DNA of 64,000 bases from JASLDZ01 sp964242895 (GCA_964242895.1 CAXTBN010000002.1:39750-103749), one strand, 5' to 3'; counted from the first letter of the stretch, positions 18,127-27,009 are shown. The notes: generated by a model from the letters alone, not told the origin. A program made the numbers and translations.

Positions 18127-19266
18127 ATGCGCCTCCTCGTCGCCGCCCTCCTCCCGGCGCTCCTGCTGGCCGCGCCCGCCGTCGCGCAGGACCGCGCGAA
18201 GGCGCTGCTGCGCGAGCTGTCGGAGGCCGCCGGTCCCTCGGGCTTCGAGGAGCCCGTGCGCGCGCTGGTGGTGCGCGAGATGAAGCCGCTCGCCGACGGG
18301 CTGACCTACGACGGCCTGGGCTCGGTGATCGCGCGGCAGGGCGCGAGCGGCCCGCGCGTCATGCTCGACGCGCACATGGACGAGCTGGGCGGGATGGTGC
18401 GCCGGGTCACGCCCACCGGATTCCTGTCCATGCAGATGCTGGGCGGCTGGCTCGACCAGGCTCTGCCCGACCAGCGCTGGGTCATCATCGGCTCCAAGGG
18501 TCCGGTGCGCGCGGTGACGGGCATCCGCGACATCCACGTCGTCCCGCCGGAGGAGCGCACGCGCGTCTTCCCGCGTGAGAGCCTGTACCTCGACGTGGGC
18601 GCGCACGACGCGGCGGAGGTGGCGGCGCTCGGCCTGTCGCCGGGAGATCCCGTCGTGCCCGACAGTCCGTTCGAGGAGCTGGCGAGCGGCCGCTACCTCG
18701 GCAAGGCGTGGGACGACCGGGTGGGCTGCGCGGTGGTGATCGAGTCCATGCGGCGCCTCCGCGCCTCCGGCCACCCCAACCAGATCAGCTTCGTCATCAC
18801 CACGCAGGAGGAGGTCGGCCTGCGCGGCGCCGAGAGCGCGGCGGCGGTGGTGAAACCCGACGTGGCCGTGGCCATCGAGGGCGGCATCACCGGCGACAGC
18901 CCCGGCCGCAGCCCGGAGGAGACGCAGGCCAGGCTGGGCGCCGGGCCGGGCATCTTCCTCTACGACAGCTCGGCCCTGCCCAACCGCAAGCTCGCCGCGC
19001 TGGTGAAGTCGACCGCGGCGGCCAAGAACGTGCCCCTGCAGCTCGACCTCGTGCAGGGCTACGGCGACGATTCCGCGGAGATCCAGCGCTCCAACGGCGG
19101 CGTGCCGACGGTCAACCTCGTGGTCCCCGCCCGCTACACGCACGCCCACAACGGCGTGATCGACCGGCGCGACTTCGACGGCATGGTGGAGCTGGTGGTC
19201 GCCCTGCTGCAGCGGCTCGACGCGGCCGAGGTGGCGCGCCTGCGCGACTTCACGCCGGGCGGCTGA
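18127..19266 (+). CDS. Exported M42-family metallopeptidase
   Basis: A 379-residue M42 (glutamyl aminopeptidase/endoglucanase-like) dinuclear zinc peptidase with a signal peptide (about 1-20), so probably periplasmic. Metal and catalytic motifs in order: DAHMDELGGMV, WDDRVGC, TTQEEVGLRGA, AIEGGI and YTHAHNGVID. PSGFEEPVRA near residue 37 is typical of the family N-terminus. It lies 14 bases after the PsiF-repeat gene and is followed by a terminator at 19311-19341. Confidence 0.9.
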   Translation: MRLLVAALLPALLLAAPAVAQDRAKALLRELSEAAGPSGFEEPVRALVVREMKPLADGLTYDGLGSVIARQGASGPRVMLDAHMDELGGMVRRVTPTGFLSMQMLGGWLDQALPDQRWVIIGSKGPVRAVTGIRDIHVVPPEERTRVFPRESLYLDVGAHDAAEVAALGLSPGDPVVPDSPFEELASGRYLGKAWDDRVGCAVVIESMRRLRASGHPNQISFVITTQEEVGLRGAESAAAVVKPDVAVAIEGGITGDSPGRSPEETQARLGAGPGIFLYDSSALPNRKLAALVKSTAAAKNVPLQLDLVQGYGDDSAEIQRSNGGVPTVNLVVPARYTHAHNGVIDRRDFDGMVELVVALLQRLDAAEVARLRDFTPGG

Positions 19267-19270
19267 CCGT

Positions 19271-19299
19271 TTGACGCGGGCGCCCGAGCGCCCTAGGTC
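19271..19299 (+). promoter_or_regulatory. Candidate promoter for carA
   Basis: TTGACG, 17 bases, TAGGTC: a good -35 with a weak -10, as is common in alphaproteobacteria. It starts four bases after the M42 peptidase stop. A transcript from here would run through the hairpin at 19311-19341 before reaching carA. Confidence 0.4.
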
Positions 19300-19310
19300 A
19301 GGTCGCCTCA

Positions 19311-19341
19311 GGCGGGCGGGGGCGACCCCGGCCCGCCTTTT
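19311..19341 (+). terminator. Intrinsic terminator or attenuator before carA
   Basis: A 12-base stem with one mismatch (GGCGGGCGGGGG / CCCCGGCCCGCC), a CGA loop and TTTT. It is the clearest rho-independent terminator in the window. It can end the PsiF/M42 transcript. Because the candidate carA promoter lies upstream of it, it may also act as an attenuator for carA. Confidence 0.75.
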
Positions 19342-19368
19342 CCATGCCCGCCGCCCAGGAGCTCCGCC

Positions 19369-20586
19369 ATGGCCGACCTACCCGCAGGCGCGACCGGCGT
19401 CCTGGTGCTGGCCGACGGCGCGGTGATCCCCGGCTTCGGCGTGGGCGCGACGGGCGAGGCCGTGGGGGAGGTGTGCTTCAACACCGCCATGACTGGCTAC
19501 CAGGAGATCCTGACCGATCCGTCCTACATGGCGCAGATCGTCACCTTCACCTTCCCTCACATCGGCAACACCGGCGTGAACCTGGAGGACGTGGAGCAGT
19601 TCGGTCGCGAGCTGGGCCTGCCCGGCGCGCAGGGGTCGCTGGACGCCGGCTTCGGCGGCGCGCGCACCACGGCGCGCGGCGCCATCTTCCGCGACCTGCC
19701 GACCGACCCGGCCAACTATCGCGCCACCGGCCCGCTGCACGACTGGCTCGCCAGCCGCGGTGTCGTAGCCCTGGCGGGCGTGGACACCCGCGCCCTGACC
19801 CGGCGCATCCGCGAGCGGGGCATGCCGCACGGCGTGGTCGCCCACGCGCCAGACGGTCGCTTCGACCTCGACGCGCTCCTGGCCAAGGCGCGGGGGTGGG
19901 AGGGCATCGTCGGCATGGACCTCGCGCGCGAGGCCACCACGCTGCAGAGCTTCACCTTCGACGAGGGCCTGTGGAGCTGGCCGGGCGGCTACGCCGGGCC
20001 GCGCGAGACGCCGCGGTTCGAGGTCGCGGTGCTCGACTACGGCATCAAGCGCAACATCCTGCGCGCGCTCACCAGCATCGGCGCGCGCGCCACCGTGCTG
20101 CCCGCCTCCACCACGGCGGAGGAGGTGCTCGCGCGCAATCCCGACGGCGTGCTGCTCTCCAACGGCCCCGGCGACCCGGCCGCCACCGGCGAGTACGCCG
20201 TGCCGGAGATACAGGCCCTGGTGGAGTCGGGCGTGCCCGTGTTCGGCATCTGCCTCGGCCACCAGATGCTCGCCCGAGCGCTGGGCGCGAAGACCAGTAA
20301 GATGGACCAGGGCCACCACGGCGCGAACCACCCCGTGAAGGACCTGCAGACCGGCCGCGTGGAGATCGTCAGCATGAACCACGGCTTCACCGTGGACCGC
20401 GACACCCTGCCCGAGCCGGTCCGCGAGACGCACGTCAGCCTGTTCGACGGCACCAACGCCGGGCTCGCGCTCAAGGACCGGCCGGTGTTCAGCGTTCAGC
20501 ACCACCCGGAGGCGAGCCCCGGGCCGACGGACAGCCTGTATCTCTTCGAGCGCTTCGCCGGCCTGATGGAGCGGACGAAGGCCTGA
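19369..20586 (+). CDS. carA: CarA, carbamoyl-phosphate synthase small subunit
   Basis: Glutamine amidotransferase subunit of carbamoyl-phosphate synthase (405 residues), which supplies ammonia for arginine and pyrimidine synthesis. The CPSase N-terminal domain starts at ADGAVIPGFGVGATG, with MTGYQEILTDPSYMAQ. The class I GATase domain has nucleophile Cys295 (FGICLGHQ) and His379/Glu381 (HHPEASPGP). AGGAG precedes the ATG. carB is not adjacent: a SWIB gene follows on the opposite strand, so carA is monocistronic here. Confidence 0.97.
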   Translation: MADLPAGATGVLVLADGAVIPGFGVGATGEAVGEVCFNTAMTGYQEILTDPSYMAQIVTFTFPHIGNTGVNLEDVEQFGRELGLPGAQGSLDAGFGGARTTARGAIFRDLPTDPANYRATGPLHDWLASRGVVALAGVDTRALTRRIRERGMPHGVVAHAPDGRFDLDALLAKARGWEGIVGMDLAREATTLQSFTFDEGLWSWPGGYAGPRETPRFEVAVLDYGIKRNILRALTSIGARATVLPASTTAEEVLARNPDGVLLSNGPGDPAATGEYAVPEIQALVESGVPVFGICLGHQMLARALGAKTSKMDQGHHGANHPVKDLQTGRVEIVSMNHGFTVDRDTLPEPVRETHVSLFDGTNAGLALKDRPVFSVQHHPEASPGPTDSLYLFERFAGLMERTKA

Positions 20587-20639
20587 CGCCTCCGGCCGCT
20601 CCGCGAAGGCGGGACGGCCGGCGCGCCCGGGAGGAGCGC

Positions 20640-20981
20640 CTACGCCTTGACGGCGGTCAGGTGCTTGCTCAGCATCTTGTTCATCTCGAACATGCTGGCC
20701 GACTTCTGGCCGAACACCTTTTCGAGCTTGGCGTCCGCGTTGATCTGACGCCCGTCCTTGGCGTCCTGCAGCTTGTGCTTCTTGATGTATTCCCAGACCT
20801 TCTTGACCATCTCGCTGCGGGGCAGGTCGCCCTCGCCGATGATCGCGGCCAACTCGGCCGACGGGGTCACGGGCGCGGTGATCCCGCCGCGCGCGCCGCC
20901 CACCGGCTTGTCGGTCGCCTTGACCTTCTTCTCCGCCACCGCGGTTTCGTCCTTGCCGCGCTTCACTGCCGTGCGAGCCAT
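20640..20981 (-). CDS. SWIB/MDM2 domain protein
   Basis: A 113-residue basic protein. The N-terminal 45 residues are Lys/Ala-rich and probably disordered. The rest is a SWIB domain: LAAIIGEGDLPRSEMVKKVW, EYIKKHKLQDAKDGRQI, then a C-terminal helix (FEMNKMLSKHL). Stand-alone SWIB proteins occur in Chlamydia and many alphaproteobacteria and are thought to touch DNA or topoisomerase; the role is unproven. The frame continues upstream, but the ATG at 20979-20981 has GGGAGA before it and gives the normal length. Confidence 0.87.
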   Translation of the reverse strand: MARTAVKRGKDETAVAEKKVKATDKPVGGARGGITAPVTPSAELAAIIGEGDLPRSEMVKKVWEYIKKHKLQDAKDGRQINADAKLEKVFGQKSASMFEMNKMLSKHLTAVKA

Positions 20982-21102
20982 GATCGTCTCCCATGCGGCT
21001 CGCATGACCAGCAGCGAGCACCCCACGCCCCAACGCGCCTTCAGCCCTGGCGTTCGACGCCCGTCACCTTTCCAACGTTTCGAGCGCTCCGCCAAGCCCG
21101 AG

Positions 21103-21135
21103 GTGCGGCGGACGCCTGGGCGGCGCCCGCCGCAC
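21103..21135 (-). terminator. Stem-loop after the GH1 operon
   Basis: A 14-base stem with one mismatch (GTGCGGCGGACGCC / GGCGCCCGCCGCAC) and a five-base loop. It begins six bases after the stop codon of the GH1 gene on the minus strand. No U-tract follows, so it may be an RNA-end stabiliser or a terminator needing help. Confidence 0.5.
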
Positions 21136-21140
21136 ACCCG

Positions 21141-22475
21141 TCAAACGTCCACCTTCAGCCGGGCCGGCTGTTCGGAGATCTCCAGAAGCTCGGCGTGCGG
21201 CATGACGCTGATGCGGCCGAAGTTCTCGATGAGCTCGCGGTAGTCCTTCGCGACCTTCCGCGGCTTGCGGTCCAGGTCGTACAGGCCGCAGGCATTCACG
21301 CGGCCGTTCTTCTGCGCGAGCTGCACGTCCCAGTCGACCTGATCGGTCAGGCTGTACCAGGTGAAGCCCAGCACGGGCACGCCGTCGTAGCGCATCCCGA
21401 CCACGTTGACCCACTGCTTCCACAGCCACTGCGGCGCGAGGTCGGGGTCGAAGACGTTGGTCTCGGTGTGGAACACGGGCTTGCGGTAGCGCTGGTGATA
21501 CTCGCGGGTGATCTGGCGCCAGCCGTAGATGTCCTCGCCGCCGATGAACTGGCCGTCCGGCTTCAGCACCTTCTCGTTCCGGCCGTAGTAGTCGGTGCCC
21601 ATGACCTGATAGCCCGGTGGCTCGCCGCGCATGAACCACTCGTACTCCTCGCGGGTCAGGCCGTTGTCTTGCAGGAACAGCATGATGTCGGCGTCGGGCG
21701 GGTGGGCGTAGAGCAGGTCTAGCGACAGGAAGCGCAGCTTGTTGCTCAGCACCACCCAGTCCGGCTGGGTCGGCAGGGCGGCGTGGACGCACTCGGCCGT
21801 CTCGCTCTGCACGATGATGCAGTCGGGCCTGCGCGCCGCGATCGCCTGGGCGCCCATGATGTTGGCCGCGACCGTGTTCTTGAGGGCGGTGACGAAGCTG
21901 CGGTCGTCCTTCTTCTGCTCGTTCCAGATGCCGTCGCGCGCGCTGTTGCGCACGGTGACGTAGACCTCGTTCACAGGCGTCCACCAGCGCACCCAGGGGT
22001 AACGCTCGGCCACCTTGTCGCAGTAGTCGGCGAACAGCACGGGCAGGTCGGGGTTCTGGAAGTCGCCCCACGCATCGGGCAGGCCGAAGTGCATCAGGTC
22101 GAGGATCGGCTCGATCTTCAGCCGCCGCATCTCGGCCATGACCTCGTCGGCGAAGCTCCAGTCGAGACGGTCGCCTCCGCCGACGATGCGGTGCAGGGGC
22201 AGGCCGTAGCGCAGGGTGTTCAACCCCAGCTCCTTGACGAGCCCAAGGTCCTCGCGCCAGCGGGCGTAGTGGCCGCACTCCTCCAGGAGGTCGCGTCGCG
22301 TGCGGCCGTCGTCGATGGTCGGGTTGGAGCACTCGATGCCGGTGGCGAAGCGGAAGGCGTTGGTCGCCCCGTCCGGCAGGCCCGAGCCGTCCTGGCCGGA
22401 GCCGCCGCCGTGCTCGTCGCCCGCGTAGTCGCCGTCGCCGAAGCGGCGTTTCACGGCGTCGAGGAAGCTGGTCAT
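21141..22475 (-). CDS. GH1-family glycoside hydrolase
   Basis: A 444-residue (beta/alpha)8 glycosidase related to family 1 beta-glucosidases. The acid/base motif is TPVNEVYV and the nucleophile motif is FHTETNVF, in place of the usual TENG. Barrel motifs FRFATGIECSNP at the N-terminus and GFTWYSLTDQVDW near the C-terminus fit GH1. There is no signal peptide; the first 45 residues are charged and Gly-rich, unusual for GH1. The start (ATG at 22473-22475) overlaps the GMC oxidoreductase stop as ATGA. Its substrate is unknown. Confidence 0.86.
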   Translation of the reverse strand: MTSFLDAVKRRFGDGDYAGDEHGGGSGQDGSGLPDGATNAFRFATGIECSNPTIDDGRTRRDLLEECGHYARWREDLGLVKELGLNTLRYGLPLHRIVGGGDRLDWSFADEVMAEMRRLKIEPILDLMHFGLPDAWGDFQNPDLPVLFADYCDKVAERYPWVRWWTPVNEVYVTVRNSARDGIWNEQKKDDRSFVTALKNTVAANIMGAQAIAARRPDCIIVQSETAECVHAALPTQPDWVVLSNKLRFLSLDLLYAHPPDADIMLFLQDNGLTREEYEWFMRGEPPGYQVMGTDYYGRNEKVLKPDGQFIGGEDIYGWRQITREYHQRYRKPVFHTETNVFDPDLAPQWLWKQWVNVVGMRYDGVPVLGFTWYSLTDQVDWDVQLAQKNGRVNACGLYDLDRKPRKVAKDYRELIENFGRISVMPHAELLEISEQPARLKVDV

Positions 22476-24016
22476 GGGCGGGAACGGTCCAGGAAGCGAT
22501 CGGCGGTCAGCAGCGACAGGGCCATCTGCGTGAGGCACGGGTTGACGCTGAGCGCGCTCGGGAAGACCGAGTTGTCGCACACGTACAGGTTGGGGACGGC
22601 GAAGCTGCGGCCGTCCGGTCCCACCACCGCGTCGCCGGCGTCCTCGCCCATGCGGCAGCCGCCCAGGGTGTGGGCGTTGCGGGGAAAGCTCCAGACCTCC
22701 GTCGCGCCCGCCGCCTCCCAGATCGTGCGCATCAGCCGCTCGCCGTGCGCGCCCATCGCGCGCTCGTTGGGCCCGTTGGTGAAGCTGATCACCGGCTTGC
22801 GGAAGCCGCGGGCGTCGGTCTCGTCGGACAGCGTCAGGCGGTTGGCGTCGTCGGGCAGGCACTCGCCCAGGATGTTGATGCCCGCCACGTGCTGGAAACG
22901 TCGCATGTGGTCGACGAGGTCTTGGCCCCAGCGTCCCGCGCGGCCGAGCTGGGTGGCGTAGGTGACGGGCATGACGCCGATGGACTGCAGCAGGTAGCCG
23001 CCGGCGAAGTCGGCGTCCGCCGGGCGGTGCGTGTCCTCGCTGATCAGGCCGCCGGGGACGCCGCGGGTGGGACGGGTCTCCTCGGGGAACACGCCCCAGA
23101 CCTGCACGCCGGGGTGCGCCATGAAGCCGAGGCCGACGGGCGCGTCGGGCGCGAGGCCGTGCAGCAGCAGCATCCGCGGGCTCTCCACGCCGCCGGCGCA
23201 GAGGAACACGTTGCGGCAGCGCTGGCGGCGCTCGGCCCCGTCGCGGTCGGTGAAGGCCACGGCCGTGACGCGGCCCGCGCCGTCGCGGTCGAAGCCGGTC
23301 ACGTAGGCACCGTCGCGCACCTCCGCGCCGGCGCCCAGCGCGGCGGGGATGAAGGTGTTCAGCGTCGTCGCCTTGGCCCCGTGGCTGCAGCCCGCCTGGC
23401 AGAAGCCGCGGTTGGTGCACGCCGAACGCCAACCGTACGCCTCGCTGTAGTAGCTGCCCGACAGCGCCGCGTTCGGAGCCGGCGAGGTGCGGAGGCCCAG
23501 GGCCTCGCACCCGGTCGCCATGAGCCGCGCCGGCGCGTTCAGCGGCAGGGGAGCGAGGGGATAGGGGCGGGCGCGCGCCGGCCCCCACGGATACGGGTCG
23601 GGGCCGGAGACGCCGATGAAGCGCTCGACCTCCTCGTAGTACGGGGCCAGCGCCTCCCACGCGACCGGCCAGTCGCGCCCGACGCCCTGTGTGGAGCGAA
23701 GGCGCAGGTCGTCGGGCTGGGCGCGGGGGGCATAGGCGGTCCAGTGCAGCGTCGACCCGCCCACGCCCACGCCCGAGTTGTTGGCGCCGAAGGCGAGGGG
23801 ATCGCCCCCGGCGGAGATGCGCTCGTCGGTCCAGAACAGCTTGTCCTGCTCGAGCTCGTCGGTGGCGAAGTCGGTCTCCGGCGTCCACCAGCGACCCGCC
23901 TCCAGCGCCACCACGGAGCAGCCCGCCTGCGCCAGCCGCGCGAGGATCGGCGCGCCGCCCGCACCCGTGCCGATCACCACGGCGTCCACCGTGTCGGCGT
24001 CGGCGTGGCGGCGCAT
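22472..24016 (-). CDS. GMC-family FAD-dependent oxidoreductase
   Basis: A 514-residue GMC oxidoreductase. FAD-binding motif GTGAGGAPILARLAQAG near residues 16-32; SGVGVGGSTLHW; a cysteine cluster CTNRGFCQAGCSHGAK, typical of gluconate-dehydrogenase-type large subunits; and the C-terminal GMC segment NAHTLGGCRMG with DNSVFPSALSVNPCLT. It probably oxidises a sugar or polyol. It is encoded 13 bases after a small subunit-like gene and overlaps the GH1 gene, so the three likely act on one glycoside. There is no signal peptide. Confidence 0.9.
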   Translation of the reverse strand: MRRHADADTVDAVVIGTGAGGAPILARLAQAGCSVVALEAGRWWTPETDFATDELEQDKLFWTDERISAGGDPLAFGANNSGVGVGGSTLHWTAYAPRAQPDDLRLRSTQGVGRDWPVAWEALAPYYEEVERFIGVSGPDPYPWGPARARPYPLAPLPLNAPARLMATGCEALGLRTSPAPNAALSGSYYSEAYGWRSACTNRGFCQAGCSHGAKATTLNTFIPAALGAGAEVRDGAYVTGFDRDGAGRVTAVAFTDRDGAERRQRCRNVFLCAGGVESPRMLLLHGLAPDAPVGLGFMAHPGVQVWGVFPEETRPTRGVPGGLISEDTHRPADADFAGGYLLQSIGVMPVTYATQLGRAGRWGQDLVDHMRRFQHVAGINILGECLPDDANRLTLSDETDARGFRKPVISFTNGPNERAMGAHGERLMRTIWEAAGATEVWSFPRNAHTLGGCRMGEDAGDAVVGPDGRSFAVPNLYVCDNSVFPSALSVNPCLTQMALSLLTADRFLDRSRP

Positions 24017-24029
24017 GGCGGGGCCGGGG

Positions 24030-24581
24030 TCAGCCACGCGCCGGGTCCACGTCCTGGAAGCCGTGGGCGTCCGCCATGCCGTCATAGCCGATGTCGAGCT
24101 GAACCAGCGGGTGCGCGTAGGCGAGGTGGCACAGGCCGGCCAAGAGATCGGCGAAGGCGTGCGCGGTGAAGGGCGGCCAGCCCTCGCCGCCCACCTGCGC
24201 CTCGCGCAGCAGCGCGTCGCGGCGCTCGGCCGAGGCGACGACGAATCCCGACCGCCCGGCATGCAAGTCGAGCGCGTCCAAAAGCACGCGCAGCGCCTGC
24301 AGGTCGGGCGGCGCATCAGCGTGGCGCCAGCCGTCGCCGGGACCGTCGGCGAGTTGGGCGTCGAAGCGACCTGCGAGGTCCACGCGATCGGCCAGCGTCC
24401 CGAGGGGGACGAGCCGCTCCGCCGCCGCCCTCAAGATCGCGAAGCGCGCCGCATCCAGGGCGCGGGGAGCCTGCGGGCCGGCGCGCAGGCGCGCCTTCAG
24501 CACGCGTCGTGTCGGCGCGGTCACGCGGTCGGAGGCCAGCAGCGCCTCCGCTTGCGCGGCCAGGTCTTCGGGGGATCTCAC
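24030..24581 (-). CDS. Putative small subunit of the GMC oxidoreductase (gluconate 2-dehydrogenase subunit 3-like)
   Basis: A 183-residue, mostly helical protein. The first 35 residues (PEDLAAQAEALLASDRVTAP) and the later DLLAGLCHLAYAHPLVQLDI followed by GYDGMADAHGFQDV resemble subunit 3 proteins that partner GMC dehydrogenases. It has no twin-arginine signal, whereas the partner in exported complexes normally carries one, so this complex is predicted to be cytoplasmic. The match is weak and context carries much of the call. Confidence 0.6.
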   Translation of the reverse strand: MRSPEDLAAQAEALLASDRVTAPTRRVLKARLRAGPQAPRALDAARFAILRAAAERLVPLGTLADRVDLAGRFDAQLADGPGDGWRHADAPPDLQALRVLLDALDLHAGRSGFVVASAERRDALLREAQVGGEGWPPFTAHAFADLLAGLCHLAYAHPLVQLDIGYDGMADAHGFQDVDPARG

Positions 24582-24619
24582 GACCGCTTACCAATGAGGC
24601 GCTTGGCCCGCGGTTCCCC

Positions 24620-26164
24620 TCAGCGCAGGGCGCGGTCGAGGTCGGCGGCGACGGCGGCGGGCGTGCGGCCGTGCAGGTCCACCTCGGCGTTGGCGGCGCG
24701 CATCCGCGCCGGGTCCATGCGGCCGAGGAGCGGGCGCAGGGCGCTCAACAGGCGCGCGTCGCGCGCGCGCCTCGCGCTGACGAGCACCACGGCGTCGTAG
24801 GCGGGCGCGGCGCGGCGGTCGTCGAGGAGCGCGACCAGGGCGCCGCCCGCCAGCCGTCCGTCCGAGGAGAAGGCGGTCGCCACGTCGGCGGAGCCGTCGC
24901 CCAGGGCGCGGTACATGAAGGTCGGCGTGTAGGCGCGGCTCTCGCGGAAGCGCAGGCCGTAGGCCGCCTGCAGGGCGCGCCACTCCGGCCGGTCGAGGAA
25001 CTCCAGGTCGGCGGCCAGCCGCAGCGACGGCGCGCGCGGGGCGAGGTCGCTCAGGGTGCGCACGCCCAGGCGGTGCGCGTCCGCGCCGCGCATGGCCAGG
25101 GCGTAGGCGTTCTCAAAGCCGAGCGGGCCGAGCAGGACCACGCCGCGCCGGCGCAGCTCCGGCCCGAGCGCGGCCAGGAGCTTCGGGCCGGGCGGCGTGT
25201 CGGTGCGGCCCAGCACGTTGGTCCACAGGGTGCCGGAATAGTCGACGTAGGCGTCCAGGTCGCCGGCGGCCAGCGCGCGGAACACCACCGCGGACCCCAG
25301 GCCGGAGCGAAGCTCCGCGCGCCCGCCGCCCTCACGGATGCGTCGCGCCATCAGCTCGGACAGGATGAACTGCTCGCCGAAGTTCTTGGCGCCGATCACG
25401 TAGGCCGAGCGCGACGCGAAGGCTCCCGCGCCGGCCGAGACGCCCGCCGCCAGCACGCCCGCCGCGATCACCCCCGCGCCCAGGGCGAGCCGCCGGCCGT
25501 CGCGCCTCGCCGTGCCTCCCTCCACCAGCGCCAGGGCTCCATCGGCGACGAGCGCCAGGGCGGCGGAGGCGGCGCAGCCGAACAGCACGGCCACCCAGTC
25601 CTCCGTCTGCAGGCCGGAGAAGATGTAGTCGCCGAGGCTCGGCTGGCCGACGGGCGTGGAGAGCACGGCCGTGCCGATCACCAGCACCGCCGCGGTGCGC
25701 ACGCCGGCCATCACCACGGGCGCAGCGAGGGGCGCCTCGACCCACAGGAGCTTCTGGCGGCGGGTGAGCCCCACGGCGTCCGCCGCCTGCAGCACCGCCG
25801 GGTCGAGCCCCGCGAAGCCGGTCACCGCGTTCCGCAGCACGGGCAGCATGCCGTAGAGCGTCAGCGCCAGCAGCGACGGCAGGAAGCCCAGCGCCGGCGT
25901 GCGCACGCCGAACCACCGCTCCGTCACTGCGCCCAGCGCCAGCAGCAGCGGGTAGAACAGCGCCACCAGCGCCAGGCCGGGCACCGTCTGGACCGCGCCC
26001 GCCGCCGTCAGCACGCCCCACCGCAGCCGCGGCCGGGCGAGCGCCAGGAGCGCCAGCGGCAGGCTCAGGGCCACCGCCAGCCCCAGCGCCGCCGCCGACA
26101 GCAGCACGTGCGACGAGAGCCGCCCAGGCAGCTCCGCCCAGGCGGCGGCGAGCCGGCTATCCAC
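24620..26164 (-). CDS. Opu-type ABC transporter, permease fused to substrate-binding protein
   Basis: A 514-residue fusion. Residues about 1-215 form an OpuCB/ProW-type permease with several transmembrane helices and the ATPase-contact segment DAVGLTRRQKLLWVEAPLA. After another membrane segment (about 220-240), the OpuAC-type binding domain begins at YVIGAKNFGEQFILSELMA. This architecture serves glycine betaine, carnitine or choline uptake; the substrate here is not determined. I placed the start at the GTG overlapping the ATPase gene stop by eight bases. The binding domain would face the periplasm. Confidence 0.88.
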   Translation of the reverse strand: MDSRLAAAWAELPGRLSSHVLLSAAALGLAVALSLPLALLALARPRLRWGVLTAAGAVQTVPGLALVALFYPLLLALGAVTERWFGVRTPALGFLPSLLALTLYGMLPVLRNAVTGFAGLDPAVLQAADAVGLTRRQKLLWVEAPLAAPVVMAGVRTAAVLVIGTAVLSTPVGQPSLGDYIFSGLQTEDWVAVLFGCAASAALALVADGALALVEGGTARRDGRRLALGAGVIAAGVLAAGVSAGAGAFASRSAYVIGAKNFGEQFILSELMARRIREGGGRAELRSGLGSAVVFRALAAGDLDAYVDYSGTLWTNVLGRTDTPPGPKLLAALGPELRRRGVVLLGPLGFENAYALAMRGADAHRLGVRTLSDLAPRAPSLRLAADLEFLDRPEWRALQAAYGLRFRESRAYTPTFMYRALGDGSADVATAFSSDGRLAGGALVALLDDRRAAPAYDAVVLVSARRARDARLLSALRPLLGRMDPARMRAANAEVDLHGRTPAAVAADLDRALR

Positions 26165-26936
26165 GCCCCGTCTCCAGCGCCCGCAGCCGCTCCGCCTGAC
26201 GCTTGGGCGGGGCGAGCAGGGCCGCGACGGCGGGGTGTGGCGAGGCGTCGGACAGGAGCTCGGCCGGCGCGCGGTCGGCGACGATGCATCCGGCGTCGAG
26301 CACCACCACGCGGTCGGCCAGCAGCAGCGCCTCGCCCATGTCATGGGTGACCATCAGCGTGGTGAGGCCCAGCCGCTCGTGCAACTCGCGCACGCGGGCG
26401 CCCAGGCCCTCGCGCGTGGCCGGGTCGAGGGCGCCGAACGGCTCGTCCATGAGCATGACGCGCGGCTCGGCGGCCAGCGCGCGCGCCACGCCCACGCGCT
26501 GCCGCTGGCCGCCGGAGAGGGCGGCGGGAGCGCGGCTCCCCAGCTCGCGCGGCAGGGCCACCATGTCGAGCAGCTCGCCGACGCGCCGGTCGCGCTCGGC
26601 CGGCGGGCGACCCGCCAGCCGCAGGGGGAGCGCGACGTTCTCCGCCACCGACATGTGCGGGAACAGCCCCACCTCCTGGAACACGTAGCCGATGCGCCGC
26701 CGCAGCTCCGGCCCCGACGCGTCGCGCACGTCGGCGCCGTGGACGCGCACCGTCCCGGCGGTCGGCGCGACAAGGCGGTTGATCGTCTTGAGCAGCGTCG
26801 TCTTGCCCGAGCCCGATCCGCCCACCAGCGCGACGAAGCTCCCCGCCGGCACGGAGAGGTCGGCGTCTCGCAGCGCCGCGGCGCCCGGGCCGTAGCTCAC
26901 GCGGACGCCCTGCAGCTCGACGGCGGGATCGCTCAC
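26157..26936 (-). CDS. Opu/ProV-type ABC transporter ATP-binding protein
   Basis: A 259-residue ATPase. Walker A GGSGSGKTT (39-47), Q-loop YVFQEVG, signature LSGGQ (140-144), Walker B VMLMDEP (160-166) and H-loop VTHDMGEA. The sequence fits the quaternary-amine uptake group, and the partner permease-binding protein overlaps its end. There is no CBS pair at the C-terminus, so it lacks the ionic-strength sensor of OpuAA-type proteins. Confidence 0.92.
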   Translation of the reverse strand: MSDPAVELQGVRVSYGPGAAALRDADLSVPAGSFVALVGGSGSGKTTLLKTINRLVAPTAGTVRVHGADVRDASGPELRRRIGYVFQEVGLFPHMSVAENVALPLRLAGRPPAERDRRVGELLDMVALPRELGSRAPAALSGGQRQRVGVARALAAEPRVMLMDEPFGALDPATREGLGARVRELHERLGLTTLMVTHDMGEALLLADRVVVLDAGCIVADRAPAELLSDASPHPAVAALLAPPKRQAERLRALETGRG

Positions 26937-27009
26937 GGCGCGACCTTAGCGTGTCGGGCCCGTGCGGGAAGCTGGCGCGTTGCCTTCCGCGAACAGCGGC
27001 GAGGGCGGA

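Noticed and set aside
20587..20639. Possible bidirectional terminator between carA and the SWIB gene
   Set aside because: Short CCGGCCG/CGGCCGG complementarity only, with a long loop and no U-tract.
24509..26350. 613-residue plus-strand frame opposite the Opu-type transporter genes
   Set aside because: Arg/Gln/Gly-rich, without domains; the minus-strand transporter is well supported.
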